This document shows, one piece after another, positions 32,301 through 39,347 of a stretch of DNA of 57,935 nt. The stretch is taken from positions 1-57,935 of IMG/VR virus record IMGVR_UViG_3300025872_000064; one strand, 5' to 3'. Position numbers and translations under genes: made by a program. Each line of letters begins with the position of its first letter. Positions within the stretch are counted from its first letter, which is position 1. The stretch is from a virus. The notes below the pieces were generated by a model. It was not told where the DNA came from and did not search any database. It worked only from the letters and a program-made list of their open reading frames with translations.

Positions 32301-33359
32301 GTCGACGTTGAGGAATCTGGATGCGGCAGCGGCGCGCCGCTGGGCGTCTGTCAGCGCCTCGGTTCTGACTCGCGACTCCTCGAGAAGCTGGAGATAGGCA
32401 CGAACATCCTGCTGCTGGCCTTGGCTCGCGAGGAGGTTCGACTCACGCTGGTCGACATTGAGGAACCTGGAAGCGGCCTCGGCCCGCCGCTGGGCGTCAG
32501 CGGCGGCCTCTCTCTGGGCGTTCGCCGCCTGCTGCGACAGCGTGATCTCTCGCTCCAACTGGTCGTTGACCAGCCGCAGTGCCGCCACCTGGCGGCCATA
32601 CGCGGCCTCGGCCGCCTGCGCGTCTCCATTTCGCGTGACGCGGATGCGCTCGAGCGTGGAGAGGAGATTCGCCGCCTCCTGGGCCGCCTGCCGCTGCTGG
32701 CCGACGAGGGCCGCCACGCCGCTGCCTTGAATCTGCTCTGGCGACAGGGCCGCGGCCTGCTGCTGGAGAGCGGCGGCACGGGACGTCTGCTGAAGGAAGC
32801 CAGGGCGCTGGAAGCGGAGTTCCTGGCCGGAGGCGAGGCCCGCGGTCGCCTGGCCCGCCTCGCGGAGGCGGCTCGCGGCCTGCGTGACGCGGTTGATCCG
32901 CGCCTCAAGGTTGGCAAAGTCGCGCTCGCTGACCCTGGCGCCGTTGCCGATTGAGGTGCGGAGTTGCTCGGCCGCCTTCTGCGCCGACTCGAGCGCCGGG
33001 GCGAAGTTCCGCTGCACCTCGGCCGACAGGCCAGCGAGGTCGCCCCTGGCCTGCGAGACGGGCTTGGCGATCCGCTCGGCGGCCTCGGCGAACTGCCGGA
33101 TCGCCTGCACTTCCTGCTGATTGACTAACTTGAGATTCTGGCCGACGCCGACCTTGAGCGCCCGCTGCAACTTTTGCAGCGGGGTCAGGATGTTGTCGAA
33201 CTCGCGGCCCGCGCGGCCCGTGGCGCCGGAGATCGTGCTTTGAATCTTCCTCGCGAACTGCGTGACGTCCTTGGCGCCGGCGTTCAGCCCTCGCGACAGC
33301 CCCTTGGAGTCTGCCGTGAGGATCGCCGAGATTTTGCCGAGGTAGCCGCGTCCAGCCAT
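29328..33359 (-). CDS. Tape measure protein
   Basis: 1343 residues, the longest gene, helical and Gln/Ala/Arg-rich throughout, with a central hydrophobic stretch (FVLGGTTGLIVGISTAIGAQLVAALI, about residues 735-760) typical of tape measures. It sets tail length and is ejected with DNA. Four 50-residue repeats (DAQRRAEAASRFLNVDQRES...) lie at about residues 290-470. It is preceded by the frameshifted tail chaperone pair, the classic order. Confidence 0.93.
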   Translation of the reverse strand: MAGRGYLGKISAILTADSKGLSRGLNAGAKDVTQFARKIQSTISGATGRAGREFDNILTPLQKLQRALKVGVGQNLKLVNQQEVQAIRQFAEAAERIAKPVSQARGDLAGLSAEVQRNFAPALESAQKAAEQLRTSIGNGARVSERDFANLEARINRVTQAASRLREAGQATAGLASGQELRFQRPGFLQQTSRAAALQQQAAALSPEQIQGSGVAALVGQQRQAAQEAANLLSTLERIRVTRNGDAQAAEAAYGRQVAALRLVNDQLEREITLSQQAANAQREAAADAQRRAEAASRFLNVDQRESNLLASQGQQQDVRAYLQLLEESRVRTEALTDAQRRAAAASRFLNVDQRESNLIANEGQQQDIREYIQLLEQARARTEALADAQRRAEAASRFLVVDQRESNLIANEGQQTDVRAYLQLLEDARVRTEALADAQRRAEAASRFLNVDQRGSDLLSNQGAASRVNPQQAFLDRVGGEITAVRNQLRELPDLAGSLGPVVDNLTTRWQNLGRAGVGFTADQLRRVQQETQAIQAALNSRRDIGQQFLQNFGGEGVAGLSLGIDERQLRSVGSQIEFVQNRLSRLTAEQRGPAVAALEAYRQAAFRAFSGTADSAEQAAADVARTRQELIRTAAAAEGVRPGRFAEDFRRAGDVARGFGDRAGLAIQQAAFAIEDFFSVTGGLDQRVRAAGNNISQLGFVLGGTTGLIVGISTAIGAQLVAALINWYNNGRKTEDQTKSLSAALADQKRVVDALAESYKKVAEAVQDAGLSQRGQRNASIRRQVEEIQQQQRQAREQRVQSVDIGVAAARGDVARFERELGSATSPEQQVRARLQLQAAQERQRQEERRAVSDAERRARGSIRSQVIDTLAANYRAEAGILTMGGGSARAEQQVANLQNLGQSPQDALRALQARIDELVQRGAEGSIILPLQQLREQLLTQVQQIEADKLAARISREALRIADAMNAAQADIASAFDGVVGASGIEDEIAAFAESLAQLQKAAGEAAQAGRVEEARALNNDINAIKAHINALRDAAAAVKTFGSELARLSESVAQDVATLEQRAEQARREDVAQGTNATGAQRTRAERDLEEARKAQKEFEDKRASAVEKMEQDAVRNGDKRFKRLREIDSMLAAPANGVGADGTRGGTAEERAAAREERRRLEASINADVNNNPEVQAARQRRDDMTRRAERAASGDRGRELAMTPAQRARREVEQSARDITEAFTVELQGQRFVADVAGRNAALNRLAEQQMQQVAPMLAGFREERLNAMLQGPSRAALNVADAQTMEGNRELNRLLRGDDPNRDVNLVELQKQSDLLQGVIDAINEQAGADVVEIRG
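31980..32515 (-). repeat. Four tandem 150-bp repeats inside the tape measure gene
   Basis: The marker GTCGACRWYRAGGAA-like segment recurs at 32001, 32151, 32301 and 32451, exactly 150 bases apart. Each unit encodes a 50-residue segment with ASRFLxVDQRxSxLxxxxGQ and (V/I)R(A/E)Y. Units are similar but not identical, so the duplications are not recent. Gain or loss of a unit would change tail length. Confidence 0.85.
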
Positions 33360-33363
33360 CGTC

Positions 33364-33678
33364 TCATCCTTGAGGCTTCTGCAACTTCATCAGTTCGGAG
33401 AACATCGCATCCTGCGACTGCTTCGGCCGCTTCGACGCTGGGATGAACACTTCTTCGTCAGGCACACGCTTGTAGTTGCCGGACGCCGCCATGATCGTCC
33501 TGCATATCCTGGCCGTCTGTTGCCAACTGTTCTCCAGCGGCCACCGCTGCTGGTAGGCGTACCACTCCGACAATTCTTGCGAATCGACCGTCTCGAGCAG
33601 TTCTTTGACCGACCGGCCCAGTGCCAGCGCTAGGTCGAAGTAGAACTTTCGCTCGGGGCGGTCTGTGAACCGTTTCCC
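33364..33678 (-). CDS. Tail assembly chaperone, frameshift extension (T-like)
   Basis: This frame has no credible start of its own. Continuing from the -1 slip at GGGAAAC (33672-33678) it reads RFTDRPERKFYFDLALALG and ends QKPQG, adding about 104 residues to the protein from 33630-34004. Like the T part of lambda gpGT, it is expected to bind the tape measure while the G part binds the tail tube. ELSEWYAYQQRW near its middle is typical of such domains. Confidence 0.8.
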   Translation of the reverse strand, partial: GKRFTDRPERKFYFDLALALGRSVKELLETVDSQELSEWYAYQQRWPLENSWQQTARICRTIMAASGNYKRVPDEEVFIPASKRPKQSQDAMFSELMKLQKPQG

Positions 33679-34004
33679 AGCGCATCCACGGCCTCGTCGG
33701 TGAAGGCGTTGTGCTGCCACGCCTTGTCGAAGAGACGGTTGATCACGACGCTGGACTTGCCGCCGAGGGCGTCGATGTCGGCGTCGGCGAACAGCCGCTC
33801 GCCCGACTCGTCGGCCAGCGTCATCACGAGGAAGCGAACGCGGAACGCCTTCATCTTCTGCTCGCTGTAGGCTTCCTCGAACTTGTCGCGTTCGGTGCCG
33901 CTGATGGTGCGGATGTAGACGTCACCGCCCCACTCCGGCACGGGGACCGCTTCGGACAACTTCACATCCTTCGCCGCCAGAATCTTCGCCTTGCTCAACG
34001 CCAT
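33630..34004 (-). CDS. Tail assembly chaperone (G-like)
   Basis: 124 residues in the unshifted product. VPVPEWGGDVYIRTISGTERDKFEEAY and the central FRVRFLVMTLADESGERLFADADI are features shared by phage tail chaperones of this type. Frameshifting near its 3' end produces the longer form. It sits between the tail tube genes and the tape measure gene. Confidence 0.88.
   Translation of the reverse strand: MALSKAKILAAKDVKLSEAVPVPEWGGDVYIRTISGTERDKFEEAYSEQKMKAFRVRFLVMTLADESGERLFADADIDALGGKSSVVINRLFDKAWQHNAFTDEAVDALGNGSQTAPSESSTST
33672..33678 (-). other. -1 ribosomal frameshift slippery site GGGAAAC
   Basis: In the zero frame the gene reads CTG GGA AAC, so the heptamer has the exact X-XXY-YYZ form (G-GGA-AAC). 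Slipping by -1 places the ribosome in the downstream frame that continues to 33364. It lies 13 codons before the zero-frame stop, directly upstream of the tape measure gene, where siphoviruses keep such a site. Confidence 0.85.
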
Positions 34005-34007
34005 GAA

Positions 34008-34391
34008 TCAGGTTCCTGCGTAATCTGTGACCTTGAAGTTTGCAGTCCCTCGCACCAACTCCCCGACACGAGCCTCCGTATTGGCAGACTCAAGAATTGC
34101 CCGTCGCGACACCGTCCACTTGGGCGATGCGAACGTCAGTTGGCCGATGCCCCTGACGATGTCCTGAACGTCTCCGGTAGCCGTCGTGGCGATGAAGTCC
34201 AGGGAGATGCTCCCGCCAGACCACTCGCCCGTCGGGACGAGGATGGACGTCCCAGAAGGGTCGCTTGGAGACGTCATATCGACGATCTCCGCGACCGGCG
34301 TCTCGACGCTGATCCCGACGATGGCTCCCTTGAACTCGCCCTTGGAGCCAGTGAACGTGAATGTCGCCCCTTGGGCAGCGAATCCCGCCAT
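34008..34391 (-). CDS. Major tail tube-like protein (copy 1)
   Basis: 127 residues, beta-rich, starting MAGFAAQGATFTFTGSKGEF. Position just before the tail chaperones in the transcript, and high Thr/Ser/Gly content, fit a siphovirus tail tube. It shares its opening pattern MAG-x-x-AQG-x-TF-x-F with the neighbour at 34395-34730 and has a related layout. Which copy forms the tube and which a cap or decoration is not clear. Confidence 0.75.
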   Translation of the reverse strand: MAGFAAQGATFTFTGSKGEFKGAIVGISVETPVAEIVDMTSPSDPSGTSILVPTGEWSGGSISLDFIATTATGDVQDIVRGIGQLTFASPKWTVSRRAILESANTEARVGELVRGTANFKVTDYAGT

Positions 34392-34394
34392 CGC

Positions 34395-34730
34395 TTACGC
34401 GACTCGGAACGTCGCACTCCCGGAGACGAGGGCGCCGACCGAACCGCCGATCGAAGACGACGCGATCGTCGCGTTGCCGCTGAACGAGATCGGGCCGGAG
34501 ATCGACAGAGAGCCGGACACGCCGGCCGTGAGGATGTTCGTGGAGATGTAGTCGATCTGCACCTCGCGGTCGGTCGCGAAGCCACCGACGTACTCCCGAC
34601 GGCCGTTCGGGGCGATGCCCAGGTGGCTGCCGTCGATGAGGTCTTGGGTGTCATTGACCTGGACCGAGGTGACCGTGAGGTTGGACCCGCCGAACGAGAA
34701 CGTGAGTCCCTGTGCCGAAACGCCTGCCAT
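34395..34730 (-). CDS. Tail tube-like protein (copy 2)
   Basis: 111 residues, starting MAGVSAQGLTFSFGGSNLTV, related to the next gene downstream by its N-terminus and strand pattern. DRDVQIDYISTN-like segment and TAGVSGSLSISGPISFSG suggest an exposed beta sandwich. It has its own weak promoter-like box upstream (34751-34773) and a ribosome binding site AAGGAGGCG. Confidence 0.7.
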   Translation of the reverse strand: MAGVSAQGLTFSFGGSNLTVTSVQVNDTQDLIDGSHLGIAPNGRREYVGGFATDREVQIDYISTNILTAGVSGSLSISGPISFSGNATIASSSIGGSVGALVSGSATFRVA

Positions 34731-34750
34731 GAGTCGCGCCTCCTTGCGCC

Positions 34751-34773
34751 AGTGTCGTGACCTGTAGGGTTAC
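34751..34773 (-). promoter_or_regulatory. Weak copy of the promoter box
   Basis: Minus strand: GTAACCCTAC, 7 bases, GACACT. The distance matches other copies but no -35 is recognisable, so activity is doubtful. It lies 21 bases before the start at 34730. Confidence 0.3.
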
Positions 34774-35195
34774 GAGGCGGCCTCTTGCCACCTGATCTGA
34801 TACAGTTGCCTGACCTCGTAAGCCGGCGGGAGTTGTGCTCCGACGGCCGTAGGATCGAGGAAATCGTCAGTTTCGCTGACGAGCCTCATATCACTGATTG
34901 TAACCCCCATTGCCGTGCCGGTGTTGCCATCCAGAGCAAGCCGAACCTCGTCTCCCAACTCCCTGGCGGCGTCGTGCGTGAGCGCCCAGGAGGCCACCTG
35001 GATGGACAAGAGCGGCATGAACATCGGCCCGGTCAGGCTGGCCTCGCGGATGATGTTCTGCCGCTTGTAGACAATGAAGGGGAACCCTGCCGACTTCGGC
35101 ACGGCGATCGGGTAGACGTTGAAGCCGACGAGGCGGGCGACCGCCGGGACGCTCGTCAGCCGGTAAAAGACGTAGTCCTCGGGCTTGATGATCAC
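34770..35195 (-). CDS. Tail completion protein, DUF3168-like
   Basis: 141 residues. VFYRLTSVPAVARLVGFNVYPIAVP, then LLSIQVASWALTHDAARELGDEVRLAL, match the Gp17/DUF3168 tail-terminator family, which caps the tail and joins it to the head. Order in the operon (after HK97 gp10-like, before tail tube) is as expected. Start overlaps the gp10-like gene by four bases. Confidence 0.8.
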   Translation of the reverse strand: MIIKPEDYVFYRLTSVPAVARLVGFNVYPIAVPKSAGFPFIVYKRQNIIREASLTGPMFMPLLSIQVASWALTHDAARELGDEVRLALDGNTGTAMGVTISDMRLVSETDDFLDPTAVGAQLPPAYEVRQLYQIRWQEAAS

Positions 35196-35938
35196 CGGAG
35201 TTCCTCGATGTAGGTCTTCATGTTTGCGATGAGGGACGCCAGGACGGCCGAGGAGTTCTCGGAGATCGTCTTCTGCATCAGGTTCTTGGCTGGCATGGGG
35301 CGGATTGTCTCGCCCGGCTTCAGCGTGATCGGGTGCATCTCGCCTGGAGCGTCGGAGCCGAAGTCGTGCGGGTAGCCGACGCCCATCTTGGCCTGCCGCG
35401 TCCGCTCATTCTTCGACCCCATGAGGAAGTAGTAGCCGCGGCCCATGCTCGCAAACTGCTCGTTATTGAACGTGCCGGCCCGCTTCATCTTCCCGTTGAT
35501 CATTTGGTGGACGTTGACGTAGGTGCGGCGTCCCTGCGTGCCGGGCTTGCGAGCGCCGGTCCCGAACTCGACCAGCCAGGCGTGATTCCCGCTCCCCATG
35601 TCAGGGTCGGCGCCGACGGGGCCGGTGACTCGCGGGCCGGTGATCGCGACCGTCGCCCCTTCGTACTGCCGAATCCGCGTCGTTATCGACTTGCCGAGGT
35701 TGTCGGTGACGTTGTTGATCTTGGACTTGTAGCCCTTGCGAATGATCTCCGACGCCTTCTTGGCGGCCTTGGCTTTCAGTTGGCCGGGGTCTTTCATGGC
35801 CCGTAGGGCCATCAGCTCAAGCTCTTTTGCGACCTCGCGAGCGCCGGCCGTCTGGATGCTGACGAACCCTTCGACGATCTGCTTGGCAGACTGCCCCCCG
35901 AAGTCACGCGGCTGCGTTGCGTCAATGAGTACCGCCAT
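35192..35938 (-). CDS. HK97 gp10-like tail/neck protein
   Basis: 248 residues from ATG 35938 (TGATG overlap). GHAWLVEFGTGARKPG-type segment (here NHAWLVEFGTGARKPGTQG) is the signature of the HK97 gp10-like family, which helps complete the neck. It is longer than the usual 130-160 residues, with an N-terminal helical extension. Position between the head-closure and tail-completion genes supports the call. Confidence 0.8.
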   Translation of the reverse strand: MAVLIDATQPRDFGGQSAKQIVEGFVSIQTAGAREVAKELELMALRAMKDPGQLKAKAAKKASEIIRKGYKSKINNVTDNLGKSITTRIRQYEGATVAITGPRVTGPVGADPDMGSGNHAWLVEFGTGARKPGTQGRRTYVNVHQMINGKMKRAGTFNNEQFASMGRGYYFLMGSKNERTRQAKMGVGYPHDFGSDAPGEMHPITLKPGETIRPMPAKNLMQKTISENSSAVLASLIANMKTYIEELR

Positions 35939-36255
35939 CACTGCACCTCGCGGGCCAGGATTTCCAAGGCCGTGCGGTTGTCACGCTCGACGACCGCTGC
36001 AATTTCCATCGTACGGCCTCGCCAGACGAGGCGGTTGAGATGCGTGACGTCGGCACGGTAGCGGATGCGGATGCGGTGGGTCGCGATCACGTTGGCCTGC
36101 TGGGCCTGGAGGATGTCACGGCTCGAGAGGCCGCTGACGCTCGCCCACACCGTGGCGACGGTGGTGTCCCAGTCCATGACCGTCTCGCCGGAGGGCTTGC
36201 GCACCTCCGTCTGAGACTTAATCGCGACCCGCTCACGCATGGTCCCGATGATCAT
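35938..36255 (-). CDS. Head-tail joining (head closure) protein
   Basis: 105 residues. MRERVAIKSQTEVRKPSGE and TVWASVSGLSSRDILQAQQ, then THRIRIRYRADVTHLNRLVWRGR, match the SPP1 gp16 / phage head-tail joining family at its usual length. It closes the connector after packaging. Overlaps its neighbours by a few bases on both sides. Confidence 0.88.
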   Translation of the reverse strand: MIIGTMRERVAIKSQTEVRKPSGETVMDWDTTVATVWASVSGLSSRDILQAQQANVIATHRIRIRYRADVTHLNRLVWRGRTMEIAAVVERDNRTALEILAREVQ

Positions 36256-36758
36256 GTGACCGTGCCTTCGCCGATGAACAGAACTTCGTAGGTGCAGGAG
36301 CCGGAGGCGGCCGAGAATCGGGCGGCGGAAGCGGACGCCGAAGCAGTCACGACGACGCCGCTGTCAGTCGGGGCGGAAAACAAGTAGCACCCGCCAGGCG
36401 GGAGCGTGAGCGACAGGTTGATCGGCAGCCCGGCGAACGCGCCAACGCCAGAAATGCCGCCGATCCGAAGGTCTTGCGTTGTGCTCGTGTTCTTCACATA
36501 GACCAACTTGATCTGCGTGAACGCCACCGTCACCGCGGCGCCGTCGCGTGTGTCGGAGAGATTCCAGAGCATCAGGTCGTCGTTCGACGTCGTCGCCGTC
36601 CGCGAGTCGCTCCACACCACCTGCGCCTGGTTGGCCCCGGTGCCGTCTGTGAGCCGAAGCGCGTAGTTGGCCGGCGTGGCCCGCAGCGTCCGCGACAGGT
36701 CGCCGCTGGACGTCTCATGGGCGAGGATGGAGAGGGCGATCTGGGCGGTGAGTGCCAT
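36252..36758 (-). CDS. Small virion protein with KNTST motif (copy A)
   Basis: 168 residues. Pattern: ALRLTDGTGANQAQVVWSDSRTA, then FTQIKLVYVKNTSTTQDLRIGG, then LPPGGCYLFSAPTDSGVVVT and YEVLFIGEG. The same pattern recurs in the next gene, so these are tandem paralogs placed between head-closure and connector genes, where HK97 phages normally have nothing of this type. A decoration or neck appendage is likely. Confidence 0.6.
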   Translation of the reverse strand: MALTAQIALSILAHETSSGDLSRTLRATPANYALRLTDGTGANQAQVVWSDSRTATTSNDDLMLWNLSDTRDGAAVTVAFTQIKLVYVKNTSTTQDLRIGGISGVGAFAGLPINLSLTLPPGGCYLFSAPTDSGVVVTASASASAARFSAASGSCTYEVLFIGEGTVT

Positions 36759-36762
36759 CTAA

Positions 36763-37248
36763 TCAGGTTCCCATGACGTAGATTTCGTAGTTCTGGCCCG
36801 TCGTCCCACCGACGCGGAGGATGCTCCCGCCGGACGTCGTGGCGAAGCCGGCCGAGTTGGGGCAGGACAGCATGAACGCGCCGCCCTCGCGGATCGGGTA
36901 GCCGCGGAGCGTCAGCGCCCCGAGGTTGATGATCGGCGAGAAGTTCCAGGCCGTGACGTCCTGCCGGAACAGGCTGAACTGGCTCCCCGTCCAGCCGGCC
37001 GACAGGGCGATCTGGCTCGTTGTCGACAGGTTCTTGATGCAGAGCAACTTCACCGTGCCGATGCCGATGGCCGAGAAGTCGACCTCGTCTAGCCCCGCAG
37101 AGAACGTGCGGCGGTCGCTCCAAACCTTCGTGCAGTCGCCGACGTCGAAGAAGAACGTCAGCGGGTGGTCGGCAATCTCCGTCGTGAGGCCATTCGCGAG
37201 CTGCGAACGTGCCTGCACTTTTGCCTGCACATGGGCCTGGAGGCTCAT
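36763..37248 (-). CDS. Small virion protein with KNLST motif (copy B)
   Basis: 161 residues from ATG 37248 (ATGA overlap with the connector stop). IADHPLTFFFDVGDCTKVWSDRRT, then IGTVKLLCIKNLSTTSQIAL, IREGGAFMLSCPNSAGFATT and YEIYVMG align by eye with copy A. Function unknown; see copy A. Confidence 0.6.
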   Translation of the reverse strand: MSLQAHVQAKVQARSQLANGLTTEIADHPLTFFFDVGDCTKVWSDRRTFSAGLDEVDFSAIGIGTVKLLCIKNLSTTSQIALSAGWTGSQFSLFRQDVTAWNFSPIINLGALTLRGYPIREGGAFMLSCPNSAGFATTSGGSILRVGGTTGQNYEIYVMGT

Positions 37249-37895
37249 CGGTAGCCTCCCCAGCCGGACGCCGCCAGGAGCGTGTCGAACGTCTGCGGCA
37301 CCGGCAGCACTTGGCTGAAGCCTGTGACCACTGGCTGTCGCATCTCGAACCAGTGGGCGACGAGGAGAAGGATCAGACCCTTGACCGTGCTCGGCACGCT
37401 TGAGCCGCTCGCCCCGTAGCCTGCCGGCCAGCGGACGATGACGCTGTTCTCGTCGCCACGCACCGCCGGCCAGACGCCGCCGAACTGCGGATAGATGCGG
37501 CCTGGTGTTGCGTAGTAGTCGGTCTGAAATGCCCCGGCCGCCGAGGTGATCGTCTGGCTGACACCGGCCTCGTCGCGGTAGATGACCGTCACCGTGCCGC
37601 TTGCCATCGGCGGGCGGGGGAGGATGATCTCCCACAAGGGAAAGCAGTCATAGCGGGCCTCGAGCGTCTGGGAGATGAGGCTGACGTCCAGCACGTTCTC
37701 GACGTACTCCGTCGCCATCGCGATCAGACTATTGAGGTAGGTGTCCTCATCTGAGGTGTCGACGCGGCACTGCGTCTTCGCCTCCGCGAGCGTCACCGGA
37801 TAGGCCGCCGGGGCGGTGTATTTGATGAGGCTGCGGTACGGCGTGACGCCGGCCGACGGGTACTCCGGCGAGCCGTAGGTGATCGAAACGGTCAT
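37245..37895 (-). CDS. Head-tail connector protein (gp6-like)
   Basis: 216 residues. YPVTLAEAKTQCRVDTSDEDTYL, an N-terminal helical pair, and IAMATEYVENVLDVSLISQT match the HK97 gp6-like connector family, which forms the ring under the portal. It is longer than the minimal ~100 residues because it has a beta insertion, as in many Gram-negative siphoviruses. Coupled to the small gene upstream. Confidence 0.85.
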   Translation of the reverse strand: MTVSITYGSPEYPSAGVTPYRSLIKYTAPAAYPVTLAEAKTQCRVDTSDEDTYLNSLIAMATEYVENVLDVSLISQTLEARYDCFPLWEIILPRPPMASGTVTVIYRDEAGVSQTITSAAGAFQTDYYATPGRIYPQFGGVWPAVRGDENSVIVRWPAGYGASGSSVPSTVKGLILLLVAHWFEMRQPVVTGFSQVLPVPQTFDTLLAASGWGGYR

Positions 37896-38089
37896 TTCGC
37901 CTTCCTCCTGGCCGGCTGCGGCATCGTGGCCCGCTCACTCCGCTCCTCGACGGTCGCGGCCTCCAGGCGGCGCTCGCCGATCTCCTCGACCATGCCGCGA
38001 GCGATGTAGATGCGGGCCGCGCCGTCGCCCCAATCAAACTCCTGGCCGGGGCGGTAGCCAGCGAACGACTTCAGTACGCGAATCCTCAT
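37892..38089 (-). CDS. Small basic protein between capsid and connector genes
   Basis: 65 residues. MRIRVLKSFAGYRPGQEFDWGDGAARIYIARGMVEE is a small beta fold often found between the major capsid and connector genes of HK97-type phages, with a basic tail (PARRKAK). Function unknown. Overlaps both neighbours by four bases. Confidence 0.7.
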   Translation of the reverse strand: MRIRVLKSFAGYRPGQEFDWGDGAARIYIARGMVEEIGERRLEAATVEERSERATMPQPARRKAK

Positions 38090-38814
38090 GGCACGAACCC
38101 CCAGGCGCCTTCCGGAGGCTTCTTTCCGTTGTTCCAGAACTCCGTCGTGTGCTGCTGCACCTTGCCGCCTTCGACGCTCCTGGACGGCCAGGTGATCATC
38201 AGTTCGGCGTGGCCGACGCTGACGTTTGTTGCGATGCCCAGGCGGTTGCCGCTGGCGGCGAACTTCTTCCAGAAGTAGATGTCCTCGTCAACATGGCCGC
38301 CCGTGAACGTCCCATCGTCGTTTGCCTCTGCCAGGAACCACGGCTTCGGCATCTTCTTGATGGCGGCGGTGCGGATGAACGTGCAACCGAAGTGCGCCGT
38401 CTCGACAGGCTGGACGACCTTCTGGAACCAGTCATTCTCGACCGTCGTGCGCTCGTCTGGCGTCACGCCCGGCAGGGCGAACATCACCGTGTTCGCTTCC
38501 CGCTTTGTCTGGAGCGGGGCGATGGCGTCGAAGCCCGAGTGCAGAAGGAGGGCGAGGAGCGCCTCCACCGTCTTGGCGGTGAAGATCGTGTCATAGTCGA
38601 TCGTCAGCACGACGTCGTGCGTGTCGATGACTTGCTCCATTGTCCGCTGCAAACACTGACCAAAAAACGCCCCGGTGTATTTGATCGGGGCGATCCCGTG
38701 CGGCGCGAGAGCCTGCGAGATGCAGAAGAAATTATCAGTGAAGCCGAGGCGAGGGACGCTCATCAGAGCGGCTACCTTCACCTCGGCTTCACAATTACCG
38801 ACACGCAGCAGCAT
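38086..38814 (-). CDS. Glycosyltransferase inside the head operon
   Basis: 242 residues. A GT-A-like fold is indicated by the N-terminal sheet, THDVVLTIDYDTIF with the metal-binding D73-x-D75, and AHFGCTFIRTAAIKKM with the acceptor-loop region followed by HVDEDIYFWKK. Short glycosyltransferases with this DxD layout transfer a sugar from a nucleotide donor. The position between decoration/capsid and connector genes suggests capsid glycosylation, but this is inference. The ribosome binding site lies in a hairpin (38819-38836). Confidence 0.85.
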   Translation of the reverse strand: MLLRVGNCEAEVKVAALMSVPRLGFTDNFFCISQALAPHGIAPIKYTGAFFGQCLQRTMEQVIDTHDVVLTIDYDTIFTAKTVEALLALLLHSGFDAIAPLQTKREANTVMFALPGVTPDERTTVENDWFQKVVQPVETAHFGCTFIRTAAIKKMPKPWFLAEANDDGTFTGGHVDEDIYFWKKFAASGNRLGIATNVSVGHAELMITWPSRSVEGGKVQQHTTEFWNNGKKPPEGAWGFVP

Positions 38815-38818
38815 GGTT

Positions 38819-38836
38819 CGCTCCTTGTGAGGAGCG
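38819..38836 (-). promoter_or_regulatory. Hairpin sequestering the ribosome binding site of the glycosyltransferase
   Basis: Minus strand: CGCTCCT-CACA-AGGAGCG, a perfect 7-bp stem whose 3' arm contains AGGAG, 6 bases before ATG 38814. It would lower translation of this gene relative to the capsid genes. The GGA in the stem is the type of site CsrA recognises when looped, but here it is paired. Confidence 0.6.
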
Positions 38837-38890
38837 GGCGCGCATCCTTGCGCCTTTGTCGGCCGTCATGGCCGTCCCGCTTGTACGGGA

Positions 38891-39328
38891 CTAGCCAACG
38901 ACTCGGCCGATGACACCAGCGTCCGCGTTGGTCACGGGCGACTCTTCGCCACGGCCAAGCCGAGCCACGATCGCCACGTTCGCCGTGGCGCCTGGCGTGT
39001 AGGACACCTTCAGGTAGCGCTTCTTGGCCTTCGCGTCGATGTCGAACTTCAGGACGGACGTCAGAGCCGTGCTCGTGACAGCCGGGATCGTGAAGCCACC
39101 GACGCCGCCGCCCACCAGGGCGGTGACGTTCGAGTAGGACGAGTTGTCGTCCGACTCTTCGACCTTCACGACGTTCGCGAACACCGTGCTGGCGTTGCTG
39201 GCCCGCAGCACGGTCACGCTGGCGTGATCGAAACCGAGGGTGTCGATCGTTAGTGTGGCGGTCGCGGTCGCGCCGACAGCCGCAGCCTCGACGTTCGCAA
39301 CGACCTTATGGTTCTGGGAGTGGATCAT
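38891..39328 (-). CDS. Capsid decoration-type protein
   Basis: 145 residues, Thr/Ala/Val-rich beta protein placed directly after the major capsid gene, where decoration or head-fibre proteins are found. LTIDTLGFDHASVTVLRAS and LKFDIDAKAKKRYLKVSYTPGATANVAIVARL resemble small phage beta sandwiches of this position. Between its stop and the glycosyltransferase start two short GC hairpins are present (around 38864-38890), possibly attenuating readthrough. Confidence 0.65.
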   Translation of the reverse strand: MIHSQNHKVVANVEAAAVGATATATLTIDTLGFDHASVTVLRASNASTVFANVVKVEESDDNSSYSNVTALVGGGVGGFTIPAVTSTALTSVLKFDIDAKAKKRYLKVSYTPGATANVAIVARLGRGEESPVTNADAGVIGRVVG

Positions 39329-39347
39329 GCTTCAGAGGCTCCTGTTA

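Noticed and set aside
31980-32515. Regularly spaced repeats considered as a CRISPR array
   Set aside because: The 150-bp units are coding, in frame, and diverged along their length; no short repeat/spacer pattern exists anywhere in the window.
36763-37635. A longer start giving a 290-residue protein
   Set aside because: The first 129 residues overlap the connector gene and are low-complexity; ATG 37248 overlaps the connector stop and is preferred.
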